From Arthrobacter sp. SLBN-100 (lineage in GTDB: Bacteria; Actinomycetota; Actinomycetes; Actinomycetales; Micrococcaceae), in the NCBI RefSeq assembly GCF_006715305.1, contig NZ_VFMY01000001.1:372001-436000 (forward strand): a DNA stretch of 64,000 bases, in the 5' to 3' direction. Position 1 is the first letter of the stretch. Each line of letters opens with the position of its first letter. Below the pieces are notes generated by a model. That model was not told the DNA's origin. It did no database searches and worked only from the letters and a program-made list of their open reading frames with translations. The position numbers and the translations under genes are program-made. Below are positions 8,823-18,773 of the stretch, piece by piece.

Positions 8823-9965
8823 CTATGGTCCGGGCTCCCGACGGTCCGGCGTCCCGGCAGGGGGACCCAGCCTCGGCCGAACCGTGCCGTGCGGTCGGGG
8901 CCGCATGCCGGGCCGCACGAGTGTGGCCCACAAGTGCCAGAGCATCCCGGCAAAGGTGGCGAGGAACGCTGCGAGAGCCACCCACAGTTCCGTGCGGCCG
9001 ATAAAGGCGACAATGGGCAGACGGTCGGCGCGTCCCAGATAGATGCTGGCCACGGCGTACATGCCGAGGGGGAAGATAACGCTCCAGAGCCCGGGTTCGA
9101 AGGCCAGCGGCACGCGGTGGATCACGTGCCGCCACCACCCGGCTGCGAGGAGCACGGGGAAGAGCCATGAGGCGAAGGACCAGAACACAACGGACGAGCC
9201 TGCCACGAGGCCCCGCGTCGCGTCCACCATGGGCGCGCCGGCCATTTCAACGATCCGCGCGCCAGCGAGGACGCTAATCGCCATCGCGCCCATGGCCACG
9301 AAGTACTGCGGGCGGAGGTCCTCCGGCCGGATGGGGTAGGTCATGAGCCGCAGTGAGACGAAGACCCCCACCGCGGCATACAGGATGAGTCCCACCGACC
9401 AGGCCACGATGGCGACGATTGCCAAGGCCGCGCGCGAATCCGGTCCGGCGAGGGGCTCGACGGATGCGGCCGCGACCGCCACGGACTGGCTCGCCACGCA
9501 CCAGATGAACCACGTGCCGTTAGCATCCTTGAGCACGGGCCGCTCGTCCCGGCCCAGCACGGCCGTCCACGGGACGATGTAGCCGAGCATCACCCCAGTG
9601 AGGATCGCGACAACGAGGAGCAGCGCTGCTGCACCCGGCCACCCCGCCATCCCGAGCCGCACGCCGAGTACGTCCGTCCCGGCGATGAAGGTGAAGAAGC
9701 CGAACGCCCGGCCGGGGTCCATGAAGTCCCGGCGCATATCTTCGCGGAACCTGACCAGACGCACGAGGTTGAGCACGAGGAGCACTGTGTAGGAGACCGC
9801 GCAGACCACGAGGAGTGCCGCCGAGAGCGCAGGGAAGCCTTCGAGTTCGAGCCCCACCGAAATGATCCCGCTGGCCATAGTGAGGGCGAAATACCCTGGG
9901 GTGAGGGTCTGCACCGCCTCGGCGAAGCGGGAGCCGAAAGAACTCACTTGCACGGTCGTGGTCAT
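8823..9965 (-). CDS. TehA/SLAC1-family anion or C4-dicarboxylate transporter
   Basis: About 380 residues with roughly ten hydrophobic segments, beginning LTPGYFALTMASGIISVG, the signature first helix of the TehA/Mae1/SLAC1 (voltage-dependent anion channel) family. WFIWCVASQSVAVAAA in the middle matches the conserved central helices. ATG 9965 is preferred because the family-like MTTT start fits better than the upstream codon at 9986. The family moves mono- or dicarboxylates, chloride or nitrate. Its position just downstream of the nitrate reductase operon on the same strand makes an anion role plausible, but that is inference. Confidence 0.8.
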   Translation of the reverse strand: MTTTVQVSSFGSRFAEAVQTLTPGYFALTMASGIISVGLELEGFPALSAALLVVCAVSYTVLLVLNLVRLVRFREDMRRDFMDPGRAFGFFTFIAGTDVLGVRLGMAGWPGAAALLLVVAILTGVMLGYIVPWTAVLGRDERPVLKDANGTWFIWCVASQSVAVAAASVEPLAGPDSRAALAIVAIVAWSVGLILYAAVGVFVSLRLMTYPIRPEDLRPQYFVAMGAMAISVLAGARIVEMAGAPMVDATRGLVAGSSVVFWSFASWLFPVLLAAGWWRHVIHRVPLAFEPGLWSVIFPLGMYAVASIYLGRADRLPIVAFIGRTELWVALAAFLATFAGMLWHLWATLVRPGMRPRPHGTVRPRLGPPAGTPDRREPGP

Positions 9966-10237
9966 GGCGCCAAGCTTAAGTGGCAATGCTTGGATCTATG
10001 GAAAAGCTGCACGTACGAGATACCTCTCGGCTTGGCCAAACGGAGTCCCAGACAATCCCATTTTTCCCGATCCGACAGGCATTCTCCGTTTAAAACGCCG
10101 CCACGCCTTCAACGCGATCGGTGGATCGGGGCTAAGGCAGGACTGTGCCTCCTGGGGCTTTCCTTCAACTCAGGTCAACGCGCACAGGACATCAGCGCCT
10201 GCGGCCCCCGGCGTAAGCAACCGGCACCGTTTGTTGG

Positions 10238-11476
10238 CTAGCGGCCTGGGCCCGTGAGTCTGGGCGGGACGGCCGCTGTTCCGGCCCGGGCCTGTACGGT
10301 GAAGATCGTGAAGGCCAGGGCTGCAAGGGCCGTCGCTACGAGCAGCAGCAGTCCGATCGAGTAACTGCGCGTCGCGGCGTCGTACGTTGCGCCCATGACC
10401 AGGGGCGGGAAGTAGCCGCCGAGCCCCCCGGCGGCGCTGACCACTCCGCTGATGCTGCCCACTTTCCCCCGCGGGGCCAGCACGCCCACCCAGGCGAACA
10501 CGCCACCTGCGCCCAGACCAAGGGCCGCGGCCATGACGACAAACGTCAGGCCGGCGGGGACCTCACCATCGGGCCGTAGATTCACTACCCAGGCGAGGAT
10601 GGCAACGGCGGCGAGCGAAGTGACCACCACCGGTTTGGGCCCAAGCTTGTCCGCGAGCACGCCGCCGACCGGCCGCGCCAGGACTGCGGCGAGGGCAAAC
10701 CCCGCCGTGCGGGAACCGGCGCCGCTGGGGTCGAAGCTGTACACGTCCCGCAGGTAGGTGGGCAGGTAGGTGGCGAAGGACACGAAGCCGCCGAAGACGA
10801 CGGCGTAGAGGAAGCACATCTTCCAGCTGACAGGTGTCTTGGCGGCATCCAGGAGCTTGGGCAGCACGGGTGCGTTATTGCGGCTCCAGCCGGGGGATTC
10901 CTTCATCAGGAACCAGACCAGAGCCGCCATGACGGCAAGGATTGCGGCGATCAACAGATGAGTGGGGAAGTATCCGATTGCGGCGACGAGACGGGGGTTC
11001 AGGAATGCGGCCAGCGCCGTCCCACCCATGCCAGCGCCGAAAACCCCTGTGGCGAAGCCCCGCCGGGACGGCTCGTACCAGCCGCTGACAAAAGGGATCC
11101 CGACGGCGAAGACGGTTCCGGCAACCCCCAGCAGCAGGCCGGCGCCCAGCACCACCGCGAAGGAACTCAGGGTGCCCCCGAGGGCCACGAGGAGGATCGG
11201 CAGGATGGTGGCCAGGAGGACAAACGTGAACATGGCGCGGCCGCCGTACCTATCCGTCAGCGTTCCGACGACGATCCGCCCCAGTGATCCGACGAACACC
11301 GGCATGGCTATGAGCACGCCGGTTGTAGCCGGGTTGAGCTGGAGGTTTTCCGTGTAGAACGAACCCAAGGTGGCCACGGAGTTCCATGCCCAGAAGCACA
11401 CCACGGAGGCTGAGGTGGCGAGCACCAGGTTTAAGGTTCTGCCGCTTGGCATCTTTGCCGGTCCTGATTCTGTCAC
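10238..11476 (-). CDS. narK: Nitrate/nitrite transporter NarK (MFS)
   Basis: 412 residues, twelve-segment major facilitator protein. The N-terminal helix AWNSVATLGSFYTENLQL and the loop GRIVVGTLTDRYGGR are typical of the nitrate-nitrite porter subfamily, and the glycine-rich GVFGAGMGGTALAAF corresponds to the NarK nitrate signature. GTG 11476 is preceded by AAGGAGG. The gene lies 27 bp after narI on the same strand and is the last gene of the nar operon. It would import nitrate and export nitrite for the reductase. The M. tuberculosis counterpart narK2 (Rv1737c) is DosR-regulated. Confidence 0.9.
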   Translation of the reverse strand: MTESGPAKMPSGRTLNLVLATSASVVCFWAWNSVATLGSFYTENLQLNPATTGVLIAMPVFVGSLGRIVVGTLTDRYGGRAMFTFVLLATILPILLVALGGTLSSFAVVLGAGLLLGVAGTVFAVGIPFVSGWYEPSRRGFATGVFGAGMGGTALAAFLNPRLVAAIGYFPTHLLIAAILAVMAALVWFLMKESPGWSRNNAPVLPKLLDAAKTPVSWKMCFLYAVVFGGFVSFATYLPTYLRDVYSFDPSGAGSRTAGFALAAVLARPVGGVLADKLGPKPVVVTSLAAVAILAWVVNLRPDGEVPAGLTFVVMAAALGLGAGGVFAWVGVLAPRGKVGSISGVVSAAGGLGGYFPPLVMGATYDAATRSYSIGLLLLVATALAALAFTIFTVQARAGTAAVPPRLTGPGR

Positions 11477-11503
11477 CGGTTCCTCCTTCGGATAAGTTCC
11501 AGG

Positions 11504-12316
11504 TCAGCGGTTCCGGGTATCGCGGTCCGGTGTTCCCACGGCTGACCATCCCCGGCGTGAGGCGACGCTGGACCCTCTGGTTCCGGTCAGGTCCTTGTCC
11601 CGGGAGCGGTACACGATGTAGGGCCGGAAAAGATAGTGCAGCGGCGCCGTGAAAGCGTGGACGAGCCGCGTGAAGGGCCAGATGATGAACAACGCCATGC
11701 CTACAAGGGTGTGCAGGTGGAATGAGAACGGTGCCGCCGCCATGGCTGCGAGGTCCGGCTGGAAGATGAAGAGTGAGCGGAACCACGGGGCTACGGTTTC
11801 GCGGTAGTTGTGTCCGTGCTCGCCCTCGAACACGGACACCAGTGTGGTCCACAGCCCGAACACGATGGCCGCGGTGAGGACCACGTACATGGTCTTGTCG
11901 TTCTTGGTGGTGGCCATGAACACCGGCCCGGTGGTGCGGCGGCGGTAGATCAGCAGCAGGATCCCGCCCAATGTTCCCACCCCTGCGATGCCGCCCACGA
12001 ACAGGGCGTTGAAGTGGTAGAAGTCCTGACTCATCCCCACCGCCTGGGTCCACGCCATGGGGATCACCAGCCCGAAGAAGTGACCGGCGACTACGGCGAG
12101 CAGGCCGAAGTGGAACAGCGGTGAGGCGATGCGCAGCAGCTTCGATTCGTAAAGCTGGGATGATCTGGTGGTCCAGCCGAACTGGTCGTACTTGTAGCGC
12201 CAGACCAGCCCTCCCACCAGCACCACCACCATGACGTAGGGCAGGACACCCCACAGCGCGATGTCCACGGTGGAAAGTTCGACGGCGGCACCAGGTTCCG
12301 TTGAGGATGCGAGCAT
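11504..12316 (-). CDS. narI: Respiratory nitrate reductase gamma subunit NarI (cytochrome b)
   Basis: 270 residues with five transmembrane helices. Histidines in FHFGLLAVVAGHFFG and in HTLVGMALFIIWPFTRLVH are the expected haem b ligands in helices 2 and 5. NarI takes electrons from menaquinol on the outer face and passes them to NarH. It starts 2 bp after narJ. The C-terminal tail after PYIVYRSRD is short and hydrophilic. Confidence 0.93.
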   Translation of the reverse strand: MLASSTEPGAAVELSTVDIALWGVLPYVMVVVLVGGLVWRYKYDQFGWTTRSSQLYESKLLRIASPLFHFGLLAVVAGHFFGLVIPMAWTQAVGMSQDFYHFNALFVGGIAGVGTLGGILLLIYRRRTTGPVFMATTKNDKTMYVVLTAAIVFGLWTTLVSVFEGEHGHNYRETVAPWFRSLFIFQPDLAAMAAAPFSFHLHTLVGMALFIIWPFTRLVHAFTAPLHYLFRPYIVYRSRDKDLTGTRGSSVASRRGWSAVGTPDRDTRNR

Positions 12317-12318
12317 GG

Positions 12319-12939
12319 TCAGGTCCCTTTCACGGGCAACAAGCGGGGATCGTACGGGTCCAGTCCCACGGCCTCGGTGGGTGGCCCGTAACCGGCCATC
12401 CGCATTACGGCCTGCTCGTCCGCAGGGGACTTGCCGGGCAGACTGTCGCAGATCGCCTGCAGGATCAGGGCGTGCGGCAGTTCGTCCCGGAGCAGCCCGA
12501 AGCGGAGCATTTCGAGGCTGGGCCGGTACCGGATGAGCAGGTCCCTGCCCGCCGCCATGTCCACCACGGCCGCGAATTCCAGGACCATCGGCAGGTAGTC
12601 CGGCAACTCGCCCTGGGTGTCCACCAGGATGTCGCTTTGCCTGTAGACGTTCTTGAAGCTGCCGAGCGCCTCGCCTCGGCGCCGGGTGTCCCCGTCTGTC
12701 CAGTAGGACAGGTGCAGGGCGTGCCGCCTGCCCAGGTCGAACTCGCGCACATAGCGGGCCTGCACGTCCATGGCCGGCGCCGACTCCAGGTCTTTCAGGA
12801 CCCCTTCGAAATCATCTGGGGCCCCGTCGAACTCGGAAAGAGCAGCCCGTATCAGCGGAACCCGCCCCATCAGTTCCTCGTCCGGATAGGACAGGCACCA
12901 GGCCGCGGCGAGGTACACCACCTGGTTACGGCGCGTCAC
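12319..12939 (-). CDS. narJ: Nitrate reductase assembly chaperone NarJ
   Basis: 206 residues, TorD/NarJ-type all-helical chaperone needed for molybdenum cofactor insertion into NarG and for membrane attachment. The family pattern is visible as YLAAAWCLSYPDEEL at the N-terminus, YVREFDLGRRHALHLSYW in the middle and GDTRRRGEAL after it. Its ATG overlaps the narH stop (ATGA), and narI follows 2 bp after its stop, so translation is coupled. Confidence 0.92.
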   Translation of the reverse strand: MTRRNQVVYLAAAWCLSYPDEELMGRVPLIRAALSEFDGAPDDFEGVLKDLESAPAMDVQARYVREFDLGRRHALHLSYWTDGDTRRRGEALGSFKNVYRQSDILVDTQGELPDYLPMVLEFAAVVDMAAGRDLLIRYRPSLEMLRFGLLRDELPHALILQAICDSLPGKSPADEQAVMRMAGYGPPTEAVGLDPYDPRLLPVKGT

Positions 12940-14741
12940 GGTTCCTCCCGGGCGAGGGCGCCGGGGTCATTGTCCTCCGGATTACCCGACGCGCCGGAGG
13001 CCTCCGCGGTGGGCCCGGCAGCGTCCGGGCTGGGACCGGCCTTCCCTCCGCCGTGGGCGGGAGAGGTGCCGCTCATCCGCGGAACGTCCCGTTTGTCCGG
13101 GAACAGTCCCTCCGGCGCACCGTTGCCGTCCCAGTTCAGCAGGTTCACCCGCCCGCGGAGGGAGGATTCGCCAGCGGCGGAGTCGGAAGTCTGCCGGTCG
13201 CGGAGGGCATTGAAAGTCTCCACTGCCACCGGGAGGGGCCTGCCGCTCGCTTCACCGAAAGGGGCGGAATCCTGCATGCCCGGGCCGCCGTCGAAATCCA
13301 GCGAACAGCCCATCTCTTCCAGGTCGTGGGCCTGCTCCACATGGGCTTTCGGGATGACGTAGCGTTCCTCGTACTTGGCGATCGCCATCAACCGGTACAT
13401 CTCGTACATGGTTTGACCGTCCATACCCACGGACTCGGGAATGGAGTCGTCCGGATCGTTCCCCAGGCTGATGCCGCGCATGTACGAGCGCATGGCCGCG
13501 AGTTTTTTCAGCACCGCGGTGACCCGGTCCGCATCACCGGCAGTGAACAGTTCGGCGAGGTATTCCACCGGGATCCGCAGCGCGTCGATGGCGCCGAAGA
13601 GGTTGCCCGCGTCCTCCCCGTCATGGCCCTGGTCCCGCAGGAGATCAACCACCGGGGACAAGGGCGGCACGTACCAGACCATCGGCATGGTCCGGTACTC
13701 GGGGTGCAGCGGCAACGCCACCTTATACACCTTCGCAAGCGCGTAGACCGGTGAGCGCCGGGCGGCGTCAATCCAGTCCTCGGGGATGCCCTGGGCGCGC
13801 GCCTCGGCCTGCACGCCCGGGTCATCCGGGTCCAGGAGCACGTCCATCTGCGCGTCGTACAGCTCCCGGGGATCGGTGACGGACGCTGCCTCGGTGACGG
13901 CGTCGGCGTCATAAAGGAACAACCCGAGGTACCGCAGCCGCCCCACGCAGGTTTCCGAGCAGACCGTCGGCAGCCCGACTTCCACCCTGGGGTAGCAGAA
14001 GGTGCATTTCTCGGCCTTGCCGGTCTTGTGGTTGAAGTAGACCTTCTTGTAGGGGCAGCCCGTGACGCACTGGCGCCAGCCGCGGCACTTATCCTGGTCC
14101 ACCAGCACGATGCCGTCCTCCACCCGCTTGTAGATCGCCCCGGAGGGGCAGGAGGCCATGCAGGAGGGGTTGAGGCAGTGCTCGCAGATCCGCGGCAGGT
14201 AGAACATGAACGTCTGCTCGTACGCGAACTTGATCTTGTCCTCGGACTCGCGCCGGACCTTCTCCACGATCGGGTCCAGGTGCCCCATTCCGGCCGACCC
14301 GCCGAGGTTATCGTCCCAATTCGCGGACCAGGTGATCTTGGTGTCCTCACCGGTGATCAAGGATTTGGGCCGCGCCACTGGGAAATCGTCGCCCAGGGGT
14401 GCGTCCACGAGGGTCTTGTAGTCGTAGGTCCATGGCTCGTAGTAGTCCTTGAGCTCGGGCTGGACCGGGCTGGCGAAGATCCCGAGGAGCTTCTTCACCC
14501 GTCCGCCGGCCCTGAGCACGAGCTTGCCGCGCTTGTTCAGCTCCCAGCCGCCCTGCCATTTCTCCTGGTCCTCGTAGCGGCGCGGATAGCCCTGCCCGGG
14601 GCGGGTTTCGACGTTGTTGAACCAGACGTATTCGGTGCCCGCCCTATTGGTCCAGGCCTGCTTGCAGGTCACCGAACAGGTATGGCAGCCGATGCACTTG
14701 TCCAGGTTCATGACCATGCCCATCTGAGCCATCACACGCAT
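12936..14741 (-). CDS. narH: Respiratory nitrate reductase beta subunit NarH
   Basis: 601 residues, the iron-sulphur electron-transfer subunit. The first ferredoxin-like motif is CIGCHTCSVTCK; two more cysteine groups follow (CEHCLNPSCMASCPSG and CRGWRQCVTGCPYKK). The Trp in CRGW marks the 3Fe-4S cluster known from NarH. ATG 14741 overlaps the narG stop (TGATG). The protein is longer than the 510-560 residues I expect for the family; the excess is a low-complexity Gly/Ala/Pro/Ser/Glu-rich tail after about residue 550, probably a disordered extension. Confidence 0.93.
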   Translation of the reverse strand: MRVMAQMGMVMNLDKCIGCHTCSVTCKQAWTNRAGTEYVWFNNVETRPGQGYPRRYEDQEKWQGGWELNKRGKLVLRAGGRVKKLLGIFASPVQPELKDYYEPWTYDYKTLVDAPLGDDFPVARPKSLITGEDTKITWSANWDDNLGGSAGMGHLDPIVEKVRRESEDKIKFAYEQTFMFYLPRICEHCLNPSCMASCPSGAIYKRVEDGIVLVDQDKCRGWRQCVTGCPYKKVYFNHKTGKAEKCTFCYPRVEVGLPTVCSETCVGRLRYLGLFLYDADAVTEAASVTDPRELYDAQMDVLLDPDDPGVQAEARAQGIPEDWIDAARRSPVYALAKVYKVALPLHPEYRTMPMVWYVPPLSPVVDLLRDQGHDGEDAGNLFGAIDALRIPVEYLAELFTAGDADRVTAVLKKLAAMRSYMRGISLGNDPDDSIPESVGMDGQTMYEMYRLMAIAKYEERYVIPKAHVEQAHDLEEMGCSLDFDGGPGMQDSAPFGEASGRPLPVAVETFNALRDRQTSDSAAGESSLRGRVNLLNWDGNGAPEGLFPDKRDVPRMSGTSPAHGGGKAGPSPDAAGPTAEASGASGNPEDNDPGALAREEP

Positions 14742-17700
14742 CAGTACTGCACCTCCTGGGAACGGCGGCGGACGGTGGCAACCATGTCGCGCTGGTTCCC
14801 GGTGGGGCCAAGGTAATTGAACGCGTAGGCCAGTTGGGCGTAGCCGCCGATCAGGTGCGAGGGTTTGACCAGCAGCCGGGTCACGGAGTTATGGATGCCG
14901 CCCCGCCTTCCGGTGGCCTCGGACTTCGGCACATCGATGGTGCGCTCTTGCGCGTGGTGGACGTAGACCACTCCGGCCGGCATGCGGTGGCTCACGATCG
15001 CCCGGGCCACCAGGACGCCGTTGATGTTCAGGCACTCCACCCAGTCGTTGTCCCTGACCTTGATGGACTCGGCGTCGGCCGGACTCATCCACACGGTGGG
15101 CCCTCCCCGGGAGAGGGAGAGCATCAGCAGGTTGTCCTGGTATTCCGAGTGGATGGACCACTTGGAGTGCGGCGTCAGGTAGCGGACCACGACTTCCAGC
15201 TCCCCGTTGCCGCCGAGTTTGGGTTCGCCGAAGAGCCGGTGCATGTCCAAGGGCGGCCGGTAGATCGGCAGCGCCTCACCGATGTCGATCATCCAGTCGT
15301 GGTCCAGGAAGAAGTGCATCCGCCCCGTCAGGGTGTGCCAGGGCTTGAGCCGGTCGACGTTGATGGTGAACGGGGCGTAGCGGCGACCCCCGGTTTCGGA
15401 GCCGGACCATTCCGGTGACGTGATCACGGGGACCGGGCCGGCCTGCGTCTGGGCGAAGGTGATGAACTTTTCCTCGGAGCCCTCTGAAAGGTCCGCGAGT
15501 TTCCGGCCGGTGCGGATTTCCAGGTCCTTGAAGCCCTGCACGGAGAGGGTGCCGTTGGTGGTGCCGGAGAAGGCCAGTATGGCCTCTGCCATTTTCGCGT
15601 CGGTATCGATCGCGGGGCGGCCGTCCGCGGCTCCGCCGAACATCACGCCATTGGAGCGGCTGAGCCGGTCCAGGGGACCGGCGAGTTTGTAAGTGACGTT
15701 TTTGACCGTGAAGCCCAGCTTGTCAGCCAGCGGCCCGATGGCGGCGAGCTTGTCGGCGATGGCGGTGTAGTCCCGTTCCACGACGGAAAAGGTGGGCATG
15801 TTCTGCCCCGGCACCGCGGGGATGGATGTGTCCCGCCAGTCCCGGACGATCCCGCCGGGCTGGGCGAGCTGGCTGGGGGTGTCGTGCTGCAGGGGCACGC
15901 TGACCAGGTCCCGGCGGACGCCCAGGTGGGTCTTGGCCAGCCGGGAGAATTCCTGGGCCAGAAGGTGAAAGGTGTCAAAATCCGTCTTCGTCTCCCATGG
16001 CGGGTCGATCGCGGGGGTGAAGGCGTGCACGAAGGGGTGCATGTCGGTGGAGGACAGGTCGTGCTTCTCGTACCAGGTGGCGGCCGGGAATACGACGTCG
16101 GACAGCAGCGTGGTGGAGGTCATCCGGAAGTCGGCGGAGACCAGCAGGTCCAGCTTTCCTTCCGGTGCCTGCTCATGCCATTTCACGTCCCTGGGCTTGA
16201 GCCCTTCGGCGTGGTCTTTGCCCAGGACGTTGTTGTGGGTTCCCAGCAGGTTGCGGAGGAAGTACTCGTTGCCTTTGGCTGACGAGCCGAACAGGTTGGA
16301 GCGCCACAGCACGAGGGTCCGTGGCCAGTTCTCCGGGGCGTCCACGTCCTCTATCGCCGGGTTCAGGGTGCGGTTCTTGAGCGCGTCCGCGATGTAAGTG
16401 GGGGTGTCCTTCGCGGTTCCGGCGGCGACGGCGGCCTCCGCCTCGTCGGCGAGGTCCAGCGGATTGCGGTCGAACTGCGGGTAGAACGGCATCCAGCCGA
16501 GCCGCGCAGACTGGGCCAACGCGTCTGCGGTGTGCATGCCGTCCAGGGCTCCGGTGGAGAGCGGGGATTTCAGCGCATCTGTGGAGTAGCCGTCCTGCCG
16601 CCACTGGTCTGTGTGCATGTACCAGTAGCCGGTGCCGATCATCGTCCGCGGTGGCCGGGACCAGTCCAGGGCATTGGCCAGGGACACCCAGCCGGTGGCG
16701 GGCCGGGTCTTTTCCTGGCCCACGTAATGCGCCCAGCCGCCCCCGTTGCGGCCCATGCAGCCCGTCAGCATCACGAGGGCCAGCACGGCCCGGTAGGTGG
16801 TGTCGCCATGGAACCACTGGCAGATACCGGCCCCCATGATGATCATCGACCGGCCCTTGGACTCTTCGGCGTTGCGGGCAAACTCGCGGGCCACCCGGAC
16901 GCAGGCCTGCGCCGGGACGGACGTGATCTCCTCCTGCCAGGCCGGGGTGTACGGAGTGGAGGCGTCGTCGTAGCCTGCGGCCCACTCGCCTGGGAGCCCT
17001 TCGCGGCCAACCCCGTACTGCGCCAGCATCAGGTCGAATACGGTGGTGACCAGTTGGCCTTCCACCTCGATGACGGGAACGCCGCGCCGGAGCACACTTC
17101 CGGCGCCGCCGGCGTCTTCGAAGCACGGCAGTAGGACCTCGGCGCTTTCCCCGGAGACCTCGCCCAACGAAAGTGCGGGCTCGATCCCCTCGAGGTCCAA
17201 GTTCCATTTGCCCTCGCCGCTGCCCGAATAGCGGAACCCCATGGAGCCGTTGGGCACGGCCGGGAGGCCGCTCTTCTTGTCGAACAGTACGGTGCGGAAC
17301 GCCGCATCCTCAGCCCCGGACTCGGCCGGGAGGTCCTTGGCGGTAAGAAATTTCGACGGCGTCAGCCCGCCGTCGTCGTTCCTTTCCAGCCGTACCAGGA
17401 ACGGCAGGTCCGTGTACTGGCGGACGTAGTCCGAAAAGAACGGAACCTCGCGGTCGACGAAGAACTCCTTGAGCATCACGTGCCCCATGGCCATGGCCAG
17501 CGCGGCGTCGGTTCCGGCCTGGGCGGGGAGCCATTCGTCCGCGAACTTCGTGTTGTCCGCGTAGTCCGGGCTAACCGTCACCACCTTGGTGCCGCGGTAC
17601 CTCACCTCGGCCATCCAGTGCGCGTCCGGGGTCCGGGTGACGGGGACGTTGGAGCCCCACATCATGAGGTAACCCGCGTCCCACCAGTCGCCGGATTCCG

Positions 17701-18454
17701 GGACGTCAGTCTGGTCTCCGAAGACCTGCGGGCTGGCCACAGGAAGGTCGGCGTACCAGTCGTAGAAGGACGTCATCACCCCGCCGATCAGCTGGATGAA
17801 GCGGGTCCCGACCGCGTGCGAGACCATCGACATTGCAGGAATGGGCGAGAAGCCCGCGCAGCGGTCCGGCCCGTAGGCCTTGATGGTGTTGACGTGTGCG
17901 GCGGCTGCAATTTCGATGGCTTCCTGCCAAGAGACCCGCACCAGGCCGCCCTTGCCGCGGGCCTGCTGGTAGCGGCGTCGGCGTTCCGGGTCCCGGACGA
18001 TGTCGGCGAAGGCCAGCACCGGGTCACCGAGCCTGGACTTGGCTTCGCGGTACATTTCGACGAGGACGCCCCGGGCATAGGGGAAGCGGACGCGCGTGGG
18101 CGAATAGGTGTACCAAGAGAATGCCGCCCCTCGCGGGCACCCCCGCGGTTCGTATTCCGGGCTGTCCGGACCCACGGAGGGATAGTCCGTCTGCTGGGAT
18201 TCCCAAGTGATGATGCCGTCCTTGACGTACACCTTCCAGGAACAGGAGCCCGTGCAGTTCACACCGTGAGTGGAGCGGACTACCTTGTCGTGGCTCCACC
18301 GATCACGGTAGAAAATATCGCCCTTCCGGCCGCCCTCCCGGAACACCGCCCTGCCGTCGTCGGTCTGGTCCCATTTCGTGAAGAAACGCCCCAGCTTCAA
18401 CATCGCATCCGAGGCGGCTCCATCGAACCCCGGGACAAAACGTTCCTCAGCCAT
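14741..18454 (-). CDS. narG: Respiratory nitrate reductase alpha subunit NarG
   Basis: 1237 residues, the molybdopterin catalytic subunit reducing nitrate to nitrite at the inner membrane face. The FS0 cluster motif HGVNCTGSCSW with the later GCPRG cysteine is present, and YDWYADLP contains the Asp that ligates molybdenum in NarG. There is no twin-arginine signal, which fits the cytoplasm-facing Nar type rather than Nap. It is first in narGHJI-narK, giving a complete anaerobic nitrate respiration module with no gene missing. Its upstream region (18455-18773) carries inverted repeats but only a weak dormancy-type box. Confidence 0.95.
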   Translation of the reverse strand: MAEERFVPGFDGAASDAMLKLGRFFTKWDQTDDGRAVFREGGRKGDIFYRDRWSHDKVVRSTHGVNCTGSCSWKVYVKDGIITWESQQTDYPSVGPDSPEYEPRGCPRGAAFSWYTYSPTRVRFPYARGVLVEMYREAKSRLGDPVLAFADIVRDPERRRRYQQARGKGGLVRVSWQEAIEIAAAAHVNTIKAYGPDRCAGFSPIPAMSMVSHAVGTRFIQLIGGVMTSFYDWYADLPVASPQVFGDQTDVPESGDWWDAGYLMMWGSNVPVTRTPDAHWMAEVRYRGTKVVTVSPDYADNTKFADEWLPAQAGTDAALAMAMGHVMLKEFFVDREVPFFSDYVRQYTDLPFLVRLERNDDGGLTPSKFLTAKDLPAESGAEDAAFRTVLFDKKSGLPAVPNGSMGFRYSGSGEGKWNLDLEGIEPALSLGEVSGESAEVLLPCFEDAGGAGSVLRRGVPVIEVEGQLVTTVFDLMLAQYGVGREGLPGEWAAGYDDASTPYTPAWQEEITSVPAQACVRVAREFARNAEESKGRSMIIMGAGICQWFHGDTTYRAVLALVMLTGCMGRNGGGWAHYVGQEKTRPATGWVSLANALDWSRPPRTMIGTGYWYMHTDQWRQDGYSTDALKSPLSTGALDGMHTADALAQSARLGWMPFYPQFDRNPLDLADEAEAAVAAGTAKDTPTYIADALKNRTLNPAIEDVDAPENWPRTLVLWRSNLFGSSAKGNEYFLRNLLGTHNNVLGKDHAEGLKPRDVKWHEQAPEGKLDLLVSADFRMTSTTLLSDVVFPAATWYEKHDLSSTDMHPFVHAFTPAIDPPWETKTDFDTFHLLAQEFSRLAKTHLGVRRDLVSVPLQHDTPSQLAQPGGIVRDWRDTSIPAVPGQNMPTFSVVERDYTAIADKLAAIGPLADKLGFTVKNVTYKLAGPLDRLSRSNGVMFGGAADGRPAIDTDAKMAEAILAFSGTTNGTLSVQGFKDLEIRTGRKLADLSEGSEEKFITFAQTQAGPVPVITSPEWSGSETGGRRYAPFTINVDRLKPWHTLTGRMHFFLDHDWMIDIGEALPIYRPPLDMHRLFGEPKLGGNGELEVVVRYLTPHSKWSIHSEYQDNLLMLSLSRGGPTVWMSPADAESIKVRDNDWVECLNINGVLVARAIVSHRMPAGVVYVHHAQERTIDVPKSEATGRRGGIHNSVTRLLVKPSHLIGGYAQLAYAFNYLGPTGNQRDMVATVRRRSQEVQY

Positions 18455-18773
18455 GCGGACACACTATGTGATAGGCAGCGGCCAGGCTATGGGTCAAGCC
18501 TGAACTCTATCGCCCGGCGGCCGGCTCCGCCTGGGGCTGCTATCTCCGGTACTACTCTCGAGTACAGCGCACAGCACGAACGGGGATTTCTGGCGAGAGG
18601 TCCCCGTTCTTGTCCTAAATGTGATCCGTAACAGGGAAGAAACTTTTTACAGGCACCGGAAAGCCATGACAGGCCGGCACTTGAAGGTCGACGTCTGGAC
18701 GTGTGGGACACCCGACCTAACGGGCCGCGGCCGGCGAACGAACGACGCGGCGGCTTCTGGGTCCCCGACGTAG
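18455..18773. promoter_or_regulatory. nar operon upstream region with inverted repeats
   Basis: The 320 bp before narG holds a 9-bp inverted repeat (18578-18586, GAACGGGGA, with 18601-18609, TCCCCGTTC; loop 14 nt) and a smaller one, GTACT/AGTAC around 18549-18565. A weak box-like sequence, GGGACACCCGACCT at 18705-18718, has intact arms but a G/C centre. No T-run follows the large hairpin, so an operator or leader structure is as likely as a terminator. Confidence 0.4.

Noticed and set aside
12301..18631. Several plus-strand frames of 190-380 codons opposite narGHJI
   Set aside because: They are rich in Val/Gly/His/Arg with no family features and sit wholly opposite well-supported nar genes.
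18705..18718. GGGACACCCGACCT as a full box for the nar operon
   Set aside because: The arms fit but the centre is CC, it is 250 bp from narG, and it faces the pseudogene; mentioned only as a possible decayed site.
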